A stretch of 64,000 nucleotides of DNA from Salinisphaera sp052044135 (GCF_052044135.1 NZ_JBQDYF010000003.1:206303-270302); one strand, 5' to 3'. Numbered from the stretch's first letter, positions 16,895 to 26,156 are shown. Notes: a model not told the origin generated them from the letters alone. Numbers and translations are program-made.

Positions 16895-19113
16895 GCCAGA
16901 CCAACTTCCTGATCGGACGTGGTGAGCTACTGACCCACGACATCAAGGGGCCGAAGCGCGGTATGGACAAGGCGGAGGTCTACACGCTGCAGCAGGCGAG
17001 GAGTCGTCTGATGCCGCAGTTTGTCGAAGTCGCCAATCATCTTGACAACTTGCCGGACAAAGCCTGTCCGGGGGATTTGGGTGTGGCGCGCCTTGCACTC
17101 AATCCGAGTTACATCGCGCGTTCTTTCTTCCCGATGGCCTTGCTACGCAGCGCGGGTCTCGAATCAGTCGGCAGTAGGGCCGTCAAACTCAAGCCAGAGA
17201 GCTGGTCAAAGAAGGGGCCTCCGCGTGAATCAAACACCACAGAGCTTTTCGTGGTGGGCAAACGTCAGGCATTTCGTCAGTTGGACGGTTGGGCAGGGCA
17301 GCTAGAAGAGGGATCGAACGAAGCGAAGGACCTATCGCATATCGAACGGTTTTCCGCTTTCGAGCCGAAGGACCGTATCGTTTCGCTCGGTAAGGAAAAG
17401 GATCGCTTCTTCGAAGTCGGCATTCATTTGCTTCCCGATGACAACAATCAGTTCGTGCAACGTGCGTTCGCCAAATATGCGGCTGATGTCGGCGTTACGA
17501 CCTATACCGATCTAGCGTTTAGCGCGGGCAGCCTGTGGTTTCTTCCCGTCGAGGGGAAGCACGGCAACGTAAAGCGCCTAGCCGAATTTTCCTTTGTGCG
17601 CGTGATCCGCCCAATGCCGAAGCTGCGCGGCATGCGCCCTGTACAGCGATCACCCGGGGTGACGGTGGCGTGCAGTCTTCCGACGGAACAGCCACTGTCG
17701 TCCGAGCCCAAGGTTGCCATTCTCGACGGCGGTCTGCCCGAGCAACACAGCATTGCACCGTGGTTGCATACCTATCGCGCATTGGATGAAAAGGCGGCGG
17801 ATGATCCGGGTGGTTTGGAGCATGGCCTGGGTGTGACTTCGGCATTCTTGTTCGGTCCCATCGCTCCGAACAGCACTGCGACGCGCCCTTATTCCTATGT
17901 GGATCACCTGCGTGTCCTGGATCGCAAGACTGAATCGGAAGATCCCTTGGAGCTTTACCGAACGCTGGGGCTTGTCGAAGAAGTGCTGTTGTCGCGCCAG
18001 TACCAGTTCATCAATCTCAGTTTGGGGCCAGACCTCCCGATTGAGGATACGGACGTGCATGCTTGGACATCCGTGATCGATGATCTACTCAGTGATGGCG
18101 ATACCTTGATGACCGTAGCTGTTGGCAACAACGGTGAAAGGGATCGGTCAGTCGGAAACGCCCGTGTGCAGGTGCCGTCGGACTGCGTTAACGCAATCGC
18201 TGTCGGCGCCTCTGACGGCGTTGATGCATCATGGGGCCGCGCCGCCTACAGCGCTATTGGGCCGGGGCGCAGTCCCGGTGTAGTGAAGCCGGATCTTATG
18301 GCTTTTGGGGGCGACGCGGCCAACTCCAAGTATTTCCATGTGCTGTCGGAAGGTGCGAAGCCGGCGTTGGTGCCGCAACTGGGCACCAGCTTTGCGTCGC
18401 CGTACCTCCTGCGCCATGCGGTTGGAGTTCGCGCAATTCTCGGAGCCGATCTGACTCCGCTAGCGATCAAGGCGTTGCTCGTTCACGCCGCCGACTCGTC
18501 CACCCACGATAAGCTCGAAGTGGGTTGGGGCAAGGTGCCGGAAGACCTGATGGATGTCATTACGTGCCCAACCGGAGTTGCGCGGGTGGTTTATCAGGGT
18601 GAGCTGAAGCCCGGCAAGTATCTACGAGCGGCGCTTCCTCTTCCTGCCGGCGGTTTGCAAGGCAACATCCGCTTGAAGGCGACCTTCTGCTACGTCTCAC
18701 CAACAGACCCACAAGATGCTGTCGCCTACACCCGGGCTGGCCTTGAGGTCGTTTTCCGGCCCAGCGACAAGAAGATCAAGGAAGGCAAAGCCAACGCTAA
18801 CACGAAGGGTTTCTTCGATATGAAGAAATACGCCACGGAGGAAGAGCGTCGTTCCGACATGGGCAAGTGGGAGACGGTCTTGCATGGCAACAAGGGCATG
18901 CGCGGTAGCAGCTTGGAGAATCCAGTGTTCGACATCCACTACAACGCACGCGAGGCTGGTGGACCGACGACGAACGCCGAGAAGATTCGCTACGCCCTAA
19001 TTATCACCGTCGAGGCACCCAGGCACGCGGACCTCTACAACGACATCCTGCGTGCTTACGCCAAGATGTTAGTGCCGATCCAGCCGAAGGTCACGCTGCC
19101 TGTTCGCGTGTAG
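16891..19113 (+). CDS. ietS: Subtilisin-like serine protease (S8) of an IetAS-type pair
   Basis: The product has 740 residues. An N-terminal region of about 270 residues without a signal peptide precedes the S8 catalytic domain. The triad is visible as Asp279 (VAILDGG), His311 (LEHGLGV) and Ser500 (GTSFASP), with oxyanion Asn413 in VGNNG. The lack of a secretion signal and the translational coupling to an AAA+ ATPase point to a cytoplasmic, regulated protease rather than a secreted one. In the IetAS model this is the toxic or effector component. The C-terminal 200 residues look beta-rich and may help target recognition. Confidence 0.82.
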   Translation: MSQTNFLIGRGELLTHDIKGPKRGMDKAEVYTLQQARSRLMPQFVEVANHLDNLPDKACPGDLGVARLALNPSYIARSFFPMALLRSAGLESVGSRAVKLKPESWSKKGPPRESNTTELFVVGKRQAFRQLDGWAGQLEEGSNEAKDLSHIERFSAFEPKDRIVSLGKEKDRFFEVGIHLLPDDNNQFVQRAFAKYAADVGVTTYTDLAFSAGSLWFLPVEGKHGNVKRLAEFSFVRVIRPMPKLRGMRPVQRSPGVTVACSLPTEQPLSSEPKVAILDGGLPEQHSIAPWLHTYRALDEKAADDPGGLEHGLGVTSAFLFGPIAPNSTATRPYSYVDHLRVLDRKTESEDPLELYRTLGLVEEVLLSRQYQFINLSLGPDLPIEDTDVHAWTSVIDDLLSDGDTLMTVAVGNNGERDRSVGNARVQVPSDCVNAIAVGASDGVDASWGRAAYSAIGPGRSPGVVKPDLMAFGGDAANSKYFHVLSEGAKPALVPQLGTSFASPYLLRHAVGVRAILGADLTPLAIKALLVHAADSSTHDKLEVGWGKVPEDLMDVITCPTGVARVVYQGELKPGKYLRAALPLPAGGLQGNIRLKATFCYVSPTDPQDAVAYTRAGLEVVFRPSDKKIKEGKANANTKGFFDMKKYATEEERRSDMGKWETVLHGNKGMRGSSLENPVFDIHYNAREAGGPTTNAEKIRYALIITVEAPRHADLYNDILRAYAKMLVPIQPKVTLPVRV

Positions 19114-19146
19114 TGACTGACGTAGGTACGCAATGAAACTAACGTT

Positions 19147-20052
19147 ATGAGCGACTACTTCAGCGACCGGCAGAACGGTCCGCGCGCACGTACCGAGCAG
19201 GTGATTTCGCCCACGGTCTGGGCGGGGCTCGTGGCAACGGTGCAGGCATTGATCAATAGCGGCGCATTCGGCCTACGTTTCCCCGAGCGCTGTCCGGATG
19301 GACAAGCCACTTGCGGCGGAGATTCGGATGCCTTGGCGGCTTCCGTAAGCGCAGAAATGCCAGGTTTGGCTTGGCCATTGGAGATTGTCTCCGTTGAGGG
19401 GGAGGGCTACTTTTCTGAGCGCCAGCCGTTCGCGCCGGACACGTTGCTCGTCATGGACTTCATCGAGTTCGTTCACGCATCAGTGGCCAGGCCGATCTCA
19501 GGGAAGTATCACGACTTCTTCAGTCATCACCACTTGACCTTCGATCAGGAGGCGGGGCAGGAGGAGTTCCGTGCGACCGTCAATCGCATATTCGCGCGCA
19601 ACGGCGTTGCGTTCGAGATCCTGCCCAATGGTCGAGTTGATCGACTGCTCCCGCCGGTGCTTGGCGAAGAACTGAAACGAACGTTCTTCAATACCGGCGA
19701 TGGCACGCTCGATAACATGCTCGACGAGTGCCGAACCAAGTTTTCGGACCGCAATCCGCTGGTGCGTCGCGAAGCGCTGGAGCGGTTGTGGGACGCATGG
19801 GAGCGTCTCAAATCACTCGCTGACCCGAGCGACAAGAAACGGTCGGTCAAGATCATCCTTGATGCTGTTACTTCCGTGCCGTCGCTACGGGAGAGACTGG
19901 AGACAGAAGCCGCTGAATTAAACTCCATTGGAAACAGTCACCTGATTCGGCATTCGGAAATCAGTCAGGTGCCGGTGATCGATGTGGACCAGGTTGACTA
20001 TCTGTTTCACCGCCTGTTCGCCATGATTCAGTTGGTGCTGAGAAAAAAGTAG
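19147..20052 (+). CDS. AbiJ-like hypothetical protein in the defence block
   Basis: The product has 301 residues and begins 33 bp after the protease gene. The N-terminus (DYFSDRQNGPRARTEQVISP, then a Trp and leucine-rich helix) resembles the AbiJ N-terminal domain family found in abortive-infection proteins. The C-terminus ends with a conserved-looking SIGNSHLIRHSEISQVPV followed by a DQVDYLFHRLF helix, as seen in HEPN-type effector ends. There is no signal peptide. Assignment rests on sequence character and location between defence genes, so the function is uncertain. Confidence 0.5.
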   Translation: MSDYFSDRQNGPRARTEQVISPTVWAGLVATVQALINSGAFGLRFPERCPDGQATCGGDSDALAASVSAEMPGLAWPLEIVSVEGEGYFSERQPFAPDTLLVMDFIEFVHASVARPISGKYHDFFSHHHLTFDQEAGQEEFRATVNRIFARNGVAFEILPNGRVDRLLPPVLGEELKRTFFNTGDGTLDNMLDECRTKFSDRNPLVRREALERLWDAWERLKSLADPSDKKRSVKIILDAVTSVPSLRERLETEAAELNSIGNSHLIRHSEISQVPVIDVDQVDYLFHRLFAMIQLVLRKK

Positions 20053-20160
20053 GAAGTACGAACGCTTATACGTTGCGCGAAGACGCTGACGGTCGCTCAG
20101 GGGGCATACCGCGTTTGTAGTGCGTTGTTAAATGGAAAGGATCGACTGGGGAGAGACGCA

Positions 20161-20874
20161 ATGCTTGAATGGTACTTGGAGGTAAATGCCTTGTTTCGGG
20201 CAATGCGTCAGAAAGCGATCGACGCACAAGGCCTCGTCGCGAGTGACGATAAAGCAGGGGCCAAGTTGATCAATGGCTATTTGAAAGCCGACTATCAACT
20301 GCTGCGCAAGCTGTGGAGCAGTGCGGGGTTCCCTGAGCAAGACATGGGGAATCTTGGGAGGCATATCGGATTTGGCGAGGCCAATGACTACGACGACATC
20401 CTTGCGCGCGATCTACCTCAGGTGGAGGCCAGAGCAGAAGTGCACGTGCGTGACGCGACGGGTGCCAAAGCAAGCATAGGTTTCGAGGAACTGTTGCATC
20501 CGGTTATCTTCGCGCATGCCTTCCAGCACTATGTGAACGGGCACTACCGCGATGCCGTTTTGAACTCCGTCGTTGCAATCTTTGATCTGATGCGAGAGCG
20601 CACCGGTCTAGATCTCGATGGCGCGGCTCTCGCGACACAAGTATTGAGCTTGGAAAAGCCACACCTGATCCTCAGTGAACTTGACACGGAGTCGGGCAAA
20701 AATGACCAGAAGGGGTTCTTGCAAATTTTGGTCGGTGCTTACCTTGGCATTCGCAATCCGAAGGCCCATTCGCTAAATCATGATCTAGACCCAGAGAAGG
20801 CCGCGCAGTATCTGATCTTCGCCAGCCTTCTAGCCCGACGGATCTACGAGGCGAAAGACGCTTCGAAGACCTGA
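20161..20874 (+). CDS. TIGR02391 (Ymh-type) HEPN family protein
   Basis: The product has 237 residues from the ATG at 20161, which follows GGGGAGAG by a good spacing; an in-frame TTG at 20125 would add 12 residues. The C-terminal half has the TIGR02391 pattern: LLHPVIFAHAFQHYVNGHYR, then a GFLQILVGAYLGIRNPKAH stretch. R198-N-P-K-A-H203 is an Rx4H motif, the usual active site of HEPN ribonucleases. Ymh-type HEPN proteins are common in defence and mobile regions, but a specific activity for this one is inference. The upstream 108 bp gap from the AbiJ-like gene leaves room for its own promoter. Confidence 0.72.
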   Translation: MLEWYLEVNALFRAMRQKAIDAQGLVASDDKAGAKLINGYLKADYQLLRKLWSSAGFPEQDMGNLGRHIGFGEANDYDDILARDLPQVEARAEVHVRDATGAKASIGFEELLHPVIFAHAFQHYVNGHYRDAVLNSVVAIFDLMRERTGLDLDGAALATQVLSLEKPHLILSELDTESGKNDQKGFLQILVGAYLGIRNPKAHSLNHDLDPEKAAQYLIFASLLARRIYEAKDASKT

Positions 20875-21043
20875 GTTGTGGTGGTTGCATCGGATGGTCC
20901 CGATACGAATGCGGGCCATTAGCTCTTTGAAGGTGACCTGCGAAAGAATGCAGGCGGAGCAAATAATTGAATACTTCGCAATGTGCTTCTGCACCAGGAC
21001 TTTCTAAAGCGGAACAGGCCACACACCATCACAGGGGTACCCA
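20875..21043 (+). promoter_or_regulatory. Intergenic region upstream of the Gabija-like operon
   Basis: This 169 bp non-coding gap separates the HEPN gene from the OLD-type nuclease gene and is the largest gap inside the cargo block after ietA. It contains an AT-rich patch (AAATAATTGAATACTT near 20960) that could serve as promoter for the three-gene operon that follows. No clear -35/-10 pair or operator palindrome was found by eye. Confidence 0.3.
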
Positions 21044-22774
21044 ATGGCAAGAATAAGAAAGATCGAGATCGCCAACTTCCGTGGCATCCAGCAACTGGTG
21101 TGGTGTCCATCGCCTGGCATCAATTGTCTGATCGGCACGGGAGACAGCGGAAAATCCACAGTGCTGGATGCGATCGACCTGTGCTTGGGTGCCAGGCGCA
21201 ATGTCCAGATTTCCGATGCTGACTTTTTCGGCCAGGACATCACCGCTCCAATCAGCATCACACTGACGCTGGGTGCGCTGGATGACAGCATGAGTGCGCT
21301 GGAGAGCTTCGGTGCGTTTCTGCGCGGCTATCACGCCGCCACGGGCGTCGTCGAAGACGAGCCGTCCGCCGGCGCAGAGGTGGTTCTCTGCCTGAATCTG
21401 ACAGTTGCAAGTGACCTGGAGCCATCCTGGACTCTCGTCTCCGACCGCGCCGCTGAGCAAGGTCTGGTGAAGACACTCGCGTGGAGGGACCGTTTGGCCC
21501 TGGCGCCGACGCGGATCGGTGCGCGCGCTGATTACAACTTGGGCTGGCAACGAGGCTCGGTCCTGAACCGTATCTCGGAGGAACGCGCTGATGCCTCGGC
21601 TGCACTCGTGAAGGCTGTGCGGGATGCGCGCGACACCTTTGGCGACCAAGCCGAGCAGCAATTGGGAGAAGCGTTGGGGATCGTCGCTGCGACCGCCCAG
21701 GAACTCGGCGTTCACATCGGCGGGAAGGCGAGAGCACTGCTCGACTCGCATTCTGTGTCGTTCGGAGGCGGAACCATCTCCCTGCACAACGAGGGCGGCA
21801 TCCCGCTTCGCAATCTCGGCGTCGGCTCCACGCGCCTGCTGGTCGCTGGTCTGCAGCGCAAGGCTGCCAGCCAAGCGTCGATCGTCCTTTCGGACGAACT
21901 GGAGTACGGCCTTGAGCCGCACCGCATTGCTCGGTTTCTCGGCTCTCTCGGAGCAAAGGAAGCGGCCCCGCTGCAAGCGTTTCTCACCACGCATTCGCCA
22001 GTGGCGCTCAGGGAGCTGTCGGGCAGCCAGCTCTTCGTGCTGCGCGGTAGTCTTTACGGCCACGAGGCCCGGATGGTGGGCACCGATAACGACACCCAAA
22101 GCACCATTCGCCTCTATCCCGAGGCCTTTCTGGCCGGCTCCGTGATTGTGTGCGAAGGGGCCAGCGAGATCGGACTCCTGCGTGGTCTGGATTTGCACCG
22201 GGTAGAACATGGCGACGTGTCCCTGGCAGCACAGGGCATTGCCATGGTCGACTGTGGCGGTGGCGAGCCCGACCGCCCCTATGCTCGCGCGGCGGCCTTC
22301 CAGTCATTAGGTTACAGGGTGATGGTGGTGCGTGATGACGACAAAAGGCCCACGCCTGCCGTCGAGCAGGCGTTTTTGCAGGGCGGTGGTGCGGTAGTCG
22401 CCTACCGCGCAGGCCGCGCGCTGGAGGACGAATTGTTTGGCAGCCTCACGCCGACGGGCTGCCAGCACTTGATCAAATATGCCCACGACCTGCATGGCGA
22501 TCTGATTCACGAACACCTGCGCACGGTCTCGAACAACACGCTCACTGTTCAGGCCGTCTGGGATGAAATTCAGAACACACAAGCGCTGTCAGCACCAAGC
22601 CGAGCTTTGCTTGGGCAGGCGGCGCGCATCCGCAAGGCTGGCTGGTTCAAGTCCATCTCTTGGATGGAGGACGTAGCGAGGACCATCGTGGCCCCGGATT
22701 TGCCGCAATGCGATCCAGGCTTCAAGGCAGTGGTGGACCAAGTCTCTGCGTGGGCTGCCCATGGGCCCCGCTGA
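21044..22774 (+). CDS. gajA: OLD-family ATPase/TOPRIM nuclease, GajA-like
   Basis: The product has 576 residues, close to the usual GajA length. The ABC-type ATPase part shows Walker A GTGDSGKST at 31-39, a signature-like LGVGSTRLL at 258-266, Walker B IVLSDELEYGL at 280-290 (Asp284, Glu285) and an H-loop THSPVAL near 316-322. A C-terminal TOPRIM domain follows, with VIVCEGASE at 367-375 (Glu371) and the acidic VRDDDK at 429-434. This is the class 2 OLD nuclease layout; GajA nicks DNA and is held off by nucleotides until phage infection depletes them. A UvrD-like helicase gene overlaps its end by 14 bp, as in Gabija systems. Confidence 0.82.
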   Translation: MARIRKIEIANFRGIQQLVWCPSPGINCLIGTGDSGKSTVLDAIDLCLGARRNVQISDADFFGQDITAPISITLTLGALDDSMSALESFGAFLRGYHAATGVVEDEPSAGAEVVLCLNLTVASDLEPSWTLVSDRAAEQGLVKTLAWRDRLALAPTRIGARADYNLGWQRGSVLNRISEERADASAALVKAVRDARDTFGDQAEQQLGEALGIVAATAQELGVHIGGKARALLDSHSVSFGGGTISLHNEGGIPLRNLGVGSTRLLVAGLQRKAASQASIVLSDELEYGLEPHRIARFLGSLGAKEAAPLQAFLTTHSPVALRELSGSQLFVLRGSLYGHEARMVGTDNDTQSTIRLYPEAFLAGSVIVCEGASEIGLLRGLDLHRVEHGDVSLAAQGIAMVDCGGGEPDRPYARAAAFQSLGYRVMVVRDDDKRPTPAVEQAFLQGGGAVVAYRAGRALEDELFGSLTPTGCQHLIKYAHDLHGDLIHEHLRTVSNNTLTVQAVWDEIQNTQALSAPSRALLGQAARIRKAGWFKSISWMEDVARTIVAPDLPQCDPGFKAVVDQVSAWAAHGPR

Positions 22775-24179
22775 AGTCGACTTGCGCGCGATTGCCCGCG
22801 GTATGGTTACGGCGCCGGCCGGGTGCGGCAAAACGCAATTGATCGCCCACGCCTTGGCCGCTCACGAAGGTCGCAAACCTATCCTTGTGCTCACGCACAC
22901 GAACGCTGGCGTGGCGGCACTTCGTGGTCGGTTGGACCGCGCCGGTGTGTCGCGCGGTGCCTATCGATTGAGCACCATCGACGGCTGGGCCATTCGGTTG
23001 ATTGCGAGCTTTCCAGGTCGCAGCGGTCACGACTCAGACATCCTGCGACTCGCCACGCCGGCGCGAGACTACTCGGCGATCCGGGAATTCGCCTGGAGAT
23101 TGCTGCAGGCCGGGCATGTCAGCGAGGTCCTGAAAGCGTCCTATGCGCATCTCATCGTTGACGAGTACCAGGATTGTTCGGTGCCTCAGCACTACCTCGT
23201 CTACTTTCTCTCACTGATTCTGCCGACCTGCGTGCTTGGCGATCCGATGCAAGGCATTTTCGGGTTCGGTGGCAACGCCTTGGCCGACTGGGAGCAGCAA
23301 GTGTGCGCGCATTTCCCGGTCGTGGCGGAATTGGCCACGCCGTGGCGGTGGCGCAATGCCGGTGCGGAAGCACTTGGGCAATGGCTGCTGGAGGCTCGCC
23401 GCCTGTTGGCGGCCGGGCAGTCGGTGGATCTGCGCACCGGACCACCAGCACATGTGACGTGGGTTCAGACCACCCCTCCCAACGACCACCCGCAGCGACT
23501 GGCTGCGGCGCGGACACTGCCGCCGACCGCCGACGGGCGTGTGCTGATCATCGCCGACAGCCGTAACCGTTCGAGCCAGCGGAACTTCGCAAGTCAGACG
23601 CCAGGGGCGTCCACCGTTGAGGCAGTCGACCTACAAGACCTCATCGCCTTCGGCAATAGTTTCGATGTTGCGTCTGCGGGGGCCTTGGGGCAGTTGCTGG
23701 CGCTGGCGCAAAGCGTCATGACCAACGTGGGTGTCGCAGAGTTGACCCGGCGTCTGGATTCATTGACCCGAGGAACTGCGAGGAATCCTCCATCCGTAGC
23801 GGAGAGCTGTGCGTTGACGTTCCAGCGCGCCCCGTCCATCGCCGCAGCCGCAACACTGCTGTCGGAGCTGCGCGAAATGCCGAATGTGCGCGTGCATCGG
23901 CCCGCTATTCTTTACGGCGTGCTCAAGGCGCTGCGGGGAGCTTCGGCAGGAAACGTCCCGCTTGCAGAGGCGGCCAGGCGGGTGCGGGAAGAGAACCGGT
24001 TGTTGGGCCGCCCGTTGCCCAAGCGTGCAGTTGGCAGCACGCTGCTGCTCAAAGGACTGGAGGCAGAAGTGGCGGTCGTGCTGAATACGGAGGGCATGAG
24101 CGCGCAGCACTTATATGTGGCCATGACCCGCGGATCGATGAAACTGGTCGTGTGTAGCGCCAGCCCCATGTTGGGCTAA
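22761..24179 (+). CDS. gajB: UvrD-like helicase, GajB-like
   Basis: The product has 472 residues, similar to GajB. Superfamily 1 helicase motifs are visible: Walker A APAGCGKT at 18-25, motif Ia TLTHTNAG-like LVLTHTNAGV near 42-51, Walker B HLIVDEYQDCS, motif III-like LGDPMQGIFGFG, and at the end LLKGLEAEVAVV and LYVAMTRGS (motifs V and VI). The enzyme is compact, with little room for the accessory 1B/2B domains of full UvrD. Its start lies 14 bp inside the nuclease gene, implying coupled translation and a joint complex. The alternative is a generic OLD/UvrD pair outside the Gabija group. Confidence 0.8.
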   Translation: MGPAEVDLRAIARGMVTAPAGCGKTQLIAHALAAHEGRKPILVLTHTNAGVAALRGRLDRAGVSRGAYRLSTIDGWAIRLIASFPGRSGHDSDILRLATPARDYSAIREFAWRLLQAGHVSEVLKASYAHLIVDEYQDCSVPQHYLVYFLSLILPTCVLGDPMQGIFGFGGNALADWEQQVCAHFPVVAELATPWRWRNAGAEALGQWLLEARRLLAAGQSVDLRTGPPAHVTWVQTTPPNDHPQRLAAARTLPPTADGRVLIIADSRNRSSQRNFASQTPGASTVEAVDLQDLIAFGNSFDVASAGALGQLLALAQSVMTNVGVAELTRRLDSLTRGTARNPPSVAESCALTFQRAPSIAAAATLLSELREMPNVRVHRPAILYGVLKALRGASAGNVPLAEAARRVREENRLLGRPLPKRAVGSTLLLKGLEAEVAVVLNTEGMSAQHLYVAMTRGSMKLVVCSASPMLG

Positions 24180-24191
24180 GTAGGAGGGGAA

Positions 24192-25700
24192 ATGGCAAGA
24201 GAGAAAAAGTTCGCAAGCTCGGGCGGCGCAATAGAAACGCCCGCTGGAAAGGTCATGGAGACGATCGTCGAGGACGTGATCAAGGCCAAAGCGATGACCT
24301 TTGCTCAGTGGCATGCCCTCAGCGCGAACCCCTTGGTTCCGCTTGCCATTCCGGTGTCGCAAGGCGGTCAGTATCCGGTCACACAGGTCGGCGTGGACGC
24401 AGCTCACTTGCTGTCAAAGCAAAGCTGGAAATCACACGAAGCTCTGCGCCAGACAATTGATCGGGAGGCCTTCATGAAGCTCTCGTTCCAGGCCATCGGA
24501 GACACCCTTCGCGACTGCCAATCGCGCCTTCCAGAAGTACCGGACGGCCAGAATGCGCAGGAGGTGGTGCTCGGTGACGATTTTTACGCTGTGCTCGCCG
24601 ACGACTACCAAGCGCATTTGCTGCAGCTTGTCTCCAGCGCAAGTCCCGACGTCGACAGGCATATCCCTTGCCATCTATTTCACTCGGATCAGGCCGTGCC
24701 GGCATTCGCCGTGGGGCCAGTGCGATTCCTACCGAGAGCGGAATGGCTCGATTCCTTTGTCAAGGACCCGGAGGTCCGCGATCTCATCCGCCAGGTCGAG
24801 GCCTGTGAACTGGACATGGACGAGTTGACCAGTCGATCAACTGCCACCGAGAGTGGCCGCCGCGCGTCGCATGCGTTGGATGTTCTGCGCACACTGCGCC
24901 ATTACAGCTGGGTAGGGACCATCTTGATGGAAGGGCATGAGTATGCGCGGTCGCATTTCAAAGCGTCGGTGGTGGTGGGACTTGCGATTGACGCAATCGG
25001 ACTGAGGTTCCAGGTCGAGGATGCGCGACGCTTTACCAAAGCCGGCAGGCAGCATCTTTTTGCAGAGGATCGGTTCGCGACCACGCTGGACGGGCGGATA
25101 TTGCGTGGATCGAGCGTACAGATGCCTGGTCTTGGCGGACGCCCCGGTGCGCTGGCTGCCAAGATGGCGGGCGAGCAACCCTTCCTGGATGCCGCGGGGT
25201 GCATTTTGCAGCAGTACGTCGATGGACGACGAAGCGGACATGCGCTGCATCTCGTAGAACGCTGGGCGAATGCGCTGTACTGGGTCGGTGAAGCTCGTCG
25301 CGAGGCTTCTGACTTCATGGCAGTGGTCAACTATGGCTGTGCCGCTGACGGGTTGTCGGGCGCAGGCGGAAAGGCGAAGGAAATGACAAGCTTCGCCGAA
25401 ACCGCGCTCAAGCCTGAGGGCGAGACCGCACCTGATGGCGCGCTCACGGTGGATGCCGCGGTCCACAAGGTCTATCGAGAAGGCCGCAACAAGCTCGCCC
25501 ACGGTGAAATGCCGGGACTGCTGGAGGATCTTGCGGAACCGCGCGCAGTCGGTGAAGCGCTGCTGACAGCACTCTTCGATGTTGTGACGCCGGTGCTGGC
25601 TGACCTCCTACAGAACGAGCCGAACCTGCCAAAGCTTGATGAGAAGCACGCCTATCGTCTACTTGAGGCAAAACTGGCAGCGCGCAAAGCAAGCGCTTGA
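24192..25700 (+). CDS. HEPN-domain protein, third gene of the Gabija-like operon
   Basis: The product has 502 residues, starting 12 bp after the helicase stop with AGGAGG at 24182-24187 as ribosome site. The first 300 residues are not recognised. The C-terminal 170 residues are helical and contain R432-N-K-L-A-H437, the Rx4H signature of HEPN ribonucleases, in a context (VYREGRNKLAHGEM) like Apea-type HEPN domains. Canonical Gabija has only two genes, so this looks like an added effector or a separate neighbour locked into the operon. No membrane segment or signal peptide. RNase activity is inferred only. Confidence 0.7.
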   Translation: MAREKKFASSGGAIETPAGKVMETIVEDVIKAKAMTFAQWHALSANPLVPLAIPVSQGGQYPVTQVGVDAAHLLSKQSWKSHEALRQTIDREAFMKLSFQAIGDTLRDCQSRLPEVPDGQNAQEVVLGDDFYAVLADDYQAHLLQLVSSASPDVDRHIPCHLFHSDQAVPAFAVGPVRFLPRAEWLDSFVKDPEVRDLIRQVEACELDMDELTSRSTATESGRRASHALDVLRTLRHYSWVGTILMEGHEYARSHFKASVVVGLAIDAIGLRFQVEDARRFTKAGRQHLFAEDRFATTLDGRILRGSSVQMPGLGGRPGALAAKMAGEQPFLDAAGCILQQYVDGRRSGHALHLVERWANALYWVGEARREASDFMAVVNYGCAADGLSGAGGKAKEMTSFAETALKPEGETAPDGALTVDAAVHKVYREGRNKLAHGEMPGLLEDLAEPRAVGEALLTALFDVVTPVLADLLQNEPNLPKLDEKHAYRLLEAKLAARKASA

Positions 25701-26075
25701 CTTGATGACCTGATCGTGCGAATGGACAAGGCGCCGAGCTTCCTGTCTCCTTTCAGCTGATTGATGATGGTGTCGCTAGAGTTGCTCTCCCGCAAATCGC
25801 TCCATCTCCCGCGCCAGCAAAAGATGTCCGGTTTTGACGGTAAAAGCGACGGTAAAGGTCCATGTCGATCACAGCTAAATCCTTTAACCATGCGGATTTG
25901 CGAAACCTGTTGATATCGAGTGGGCTACCTCTGAGTCCGGTGCTCGGCACCGGTTTTAGCCCTCCTGCCACCGCGCAAAGTGCTTCCGCTTGATGATGTG
26001 CGGTCGTTGGTCTCCAAAACTATATCCGCCGAAACAGGCGCACATTCCCTGTCTATAAAGTGGTGTTCGTGCGAG
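25701..26075. other. Non-coding gap between defence operon and integrase
   Basis: About 375 bp with no credible gene. Short frames on both strands lack ribosome sites and recognisable motifs. The segment is likely old recombination debris plus the 3' flank of the cargo operon. A short palindrome-like GGTGCTCGGCACC lies near 25939-25951. Confidence 0.4.
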
Positions 26076-26125
26076 AAAAATGACCGGCCCGATTGTCGTG
26101 ATGGCGATACGACAATCGAGGCCGG
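26076..26125 (-). terminator. Rho-independent terminator of the integrase gene
   Basis: A near-perfect inverted repeat (CCGGCCCGATTGTCGT at 26084-26099 and its complement ending at 26125, with one extra base) forms a long stem with a 9-base loop. Read on the minus strand it is followed by ATTTTT (A-run at 26076-26080 on the plus strand). It lies 31 bp past the integrase stop. Confidence 0.75.
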
Positions 26126-26156
26126 CGGCGCGGGATGCTGGCCGCCGTTCAGGCGT

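Noticed and set aside
25753..25971. Minus-strand frame of 72 codons between the HEPN gene and the integrase
   Set aside because: No ribosome site, no recognised motif, and it overlaps other equally weak frames.
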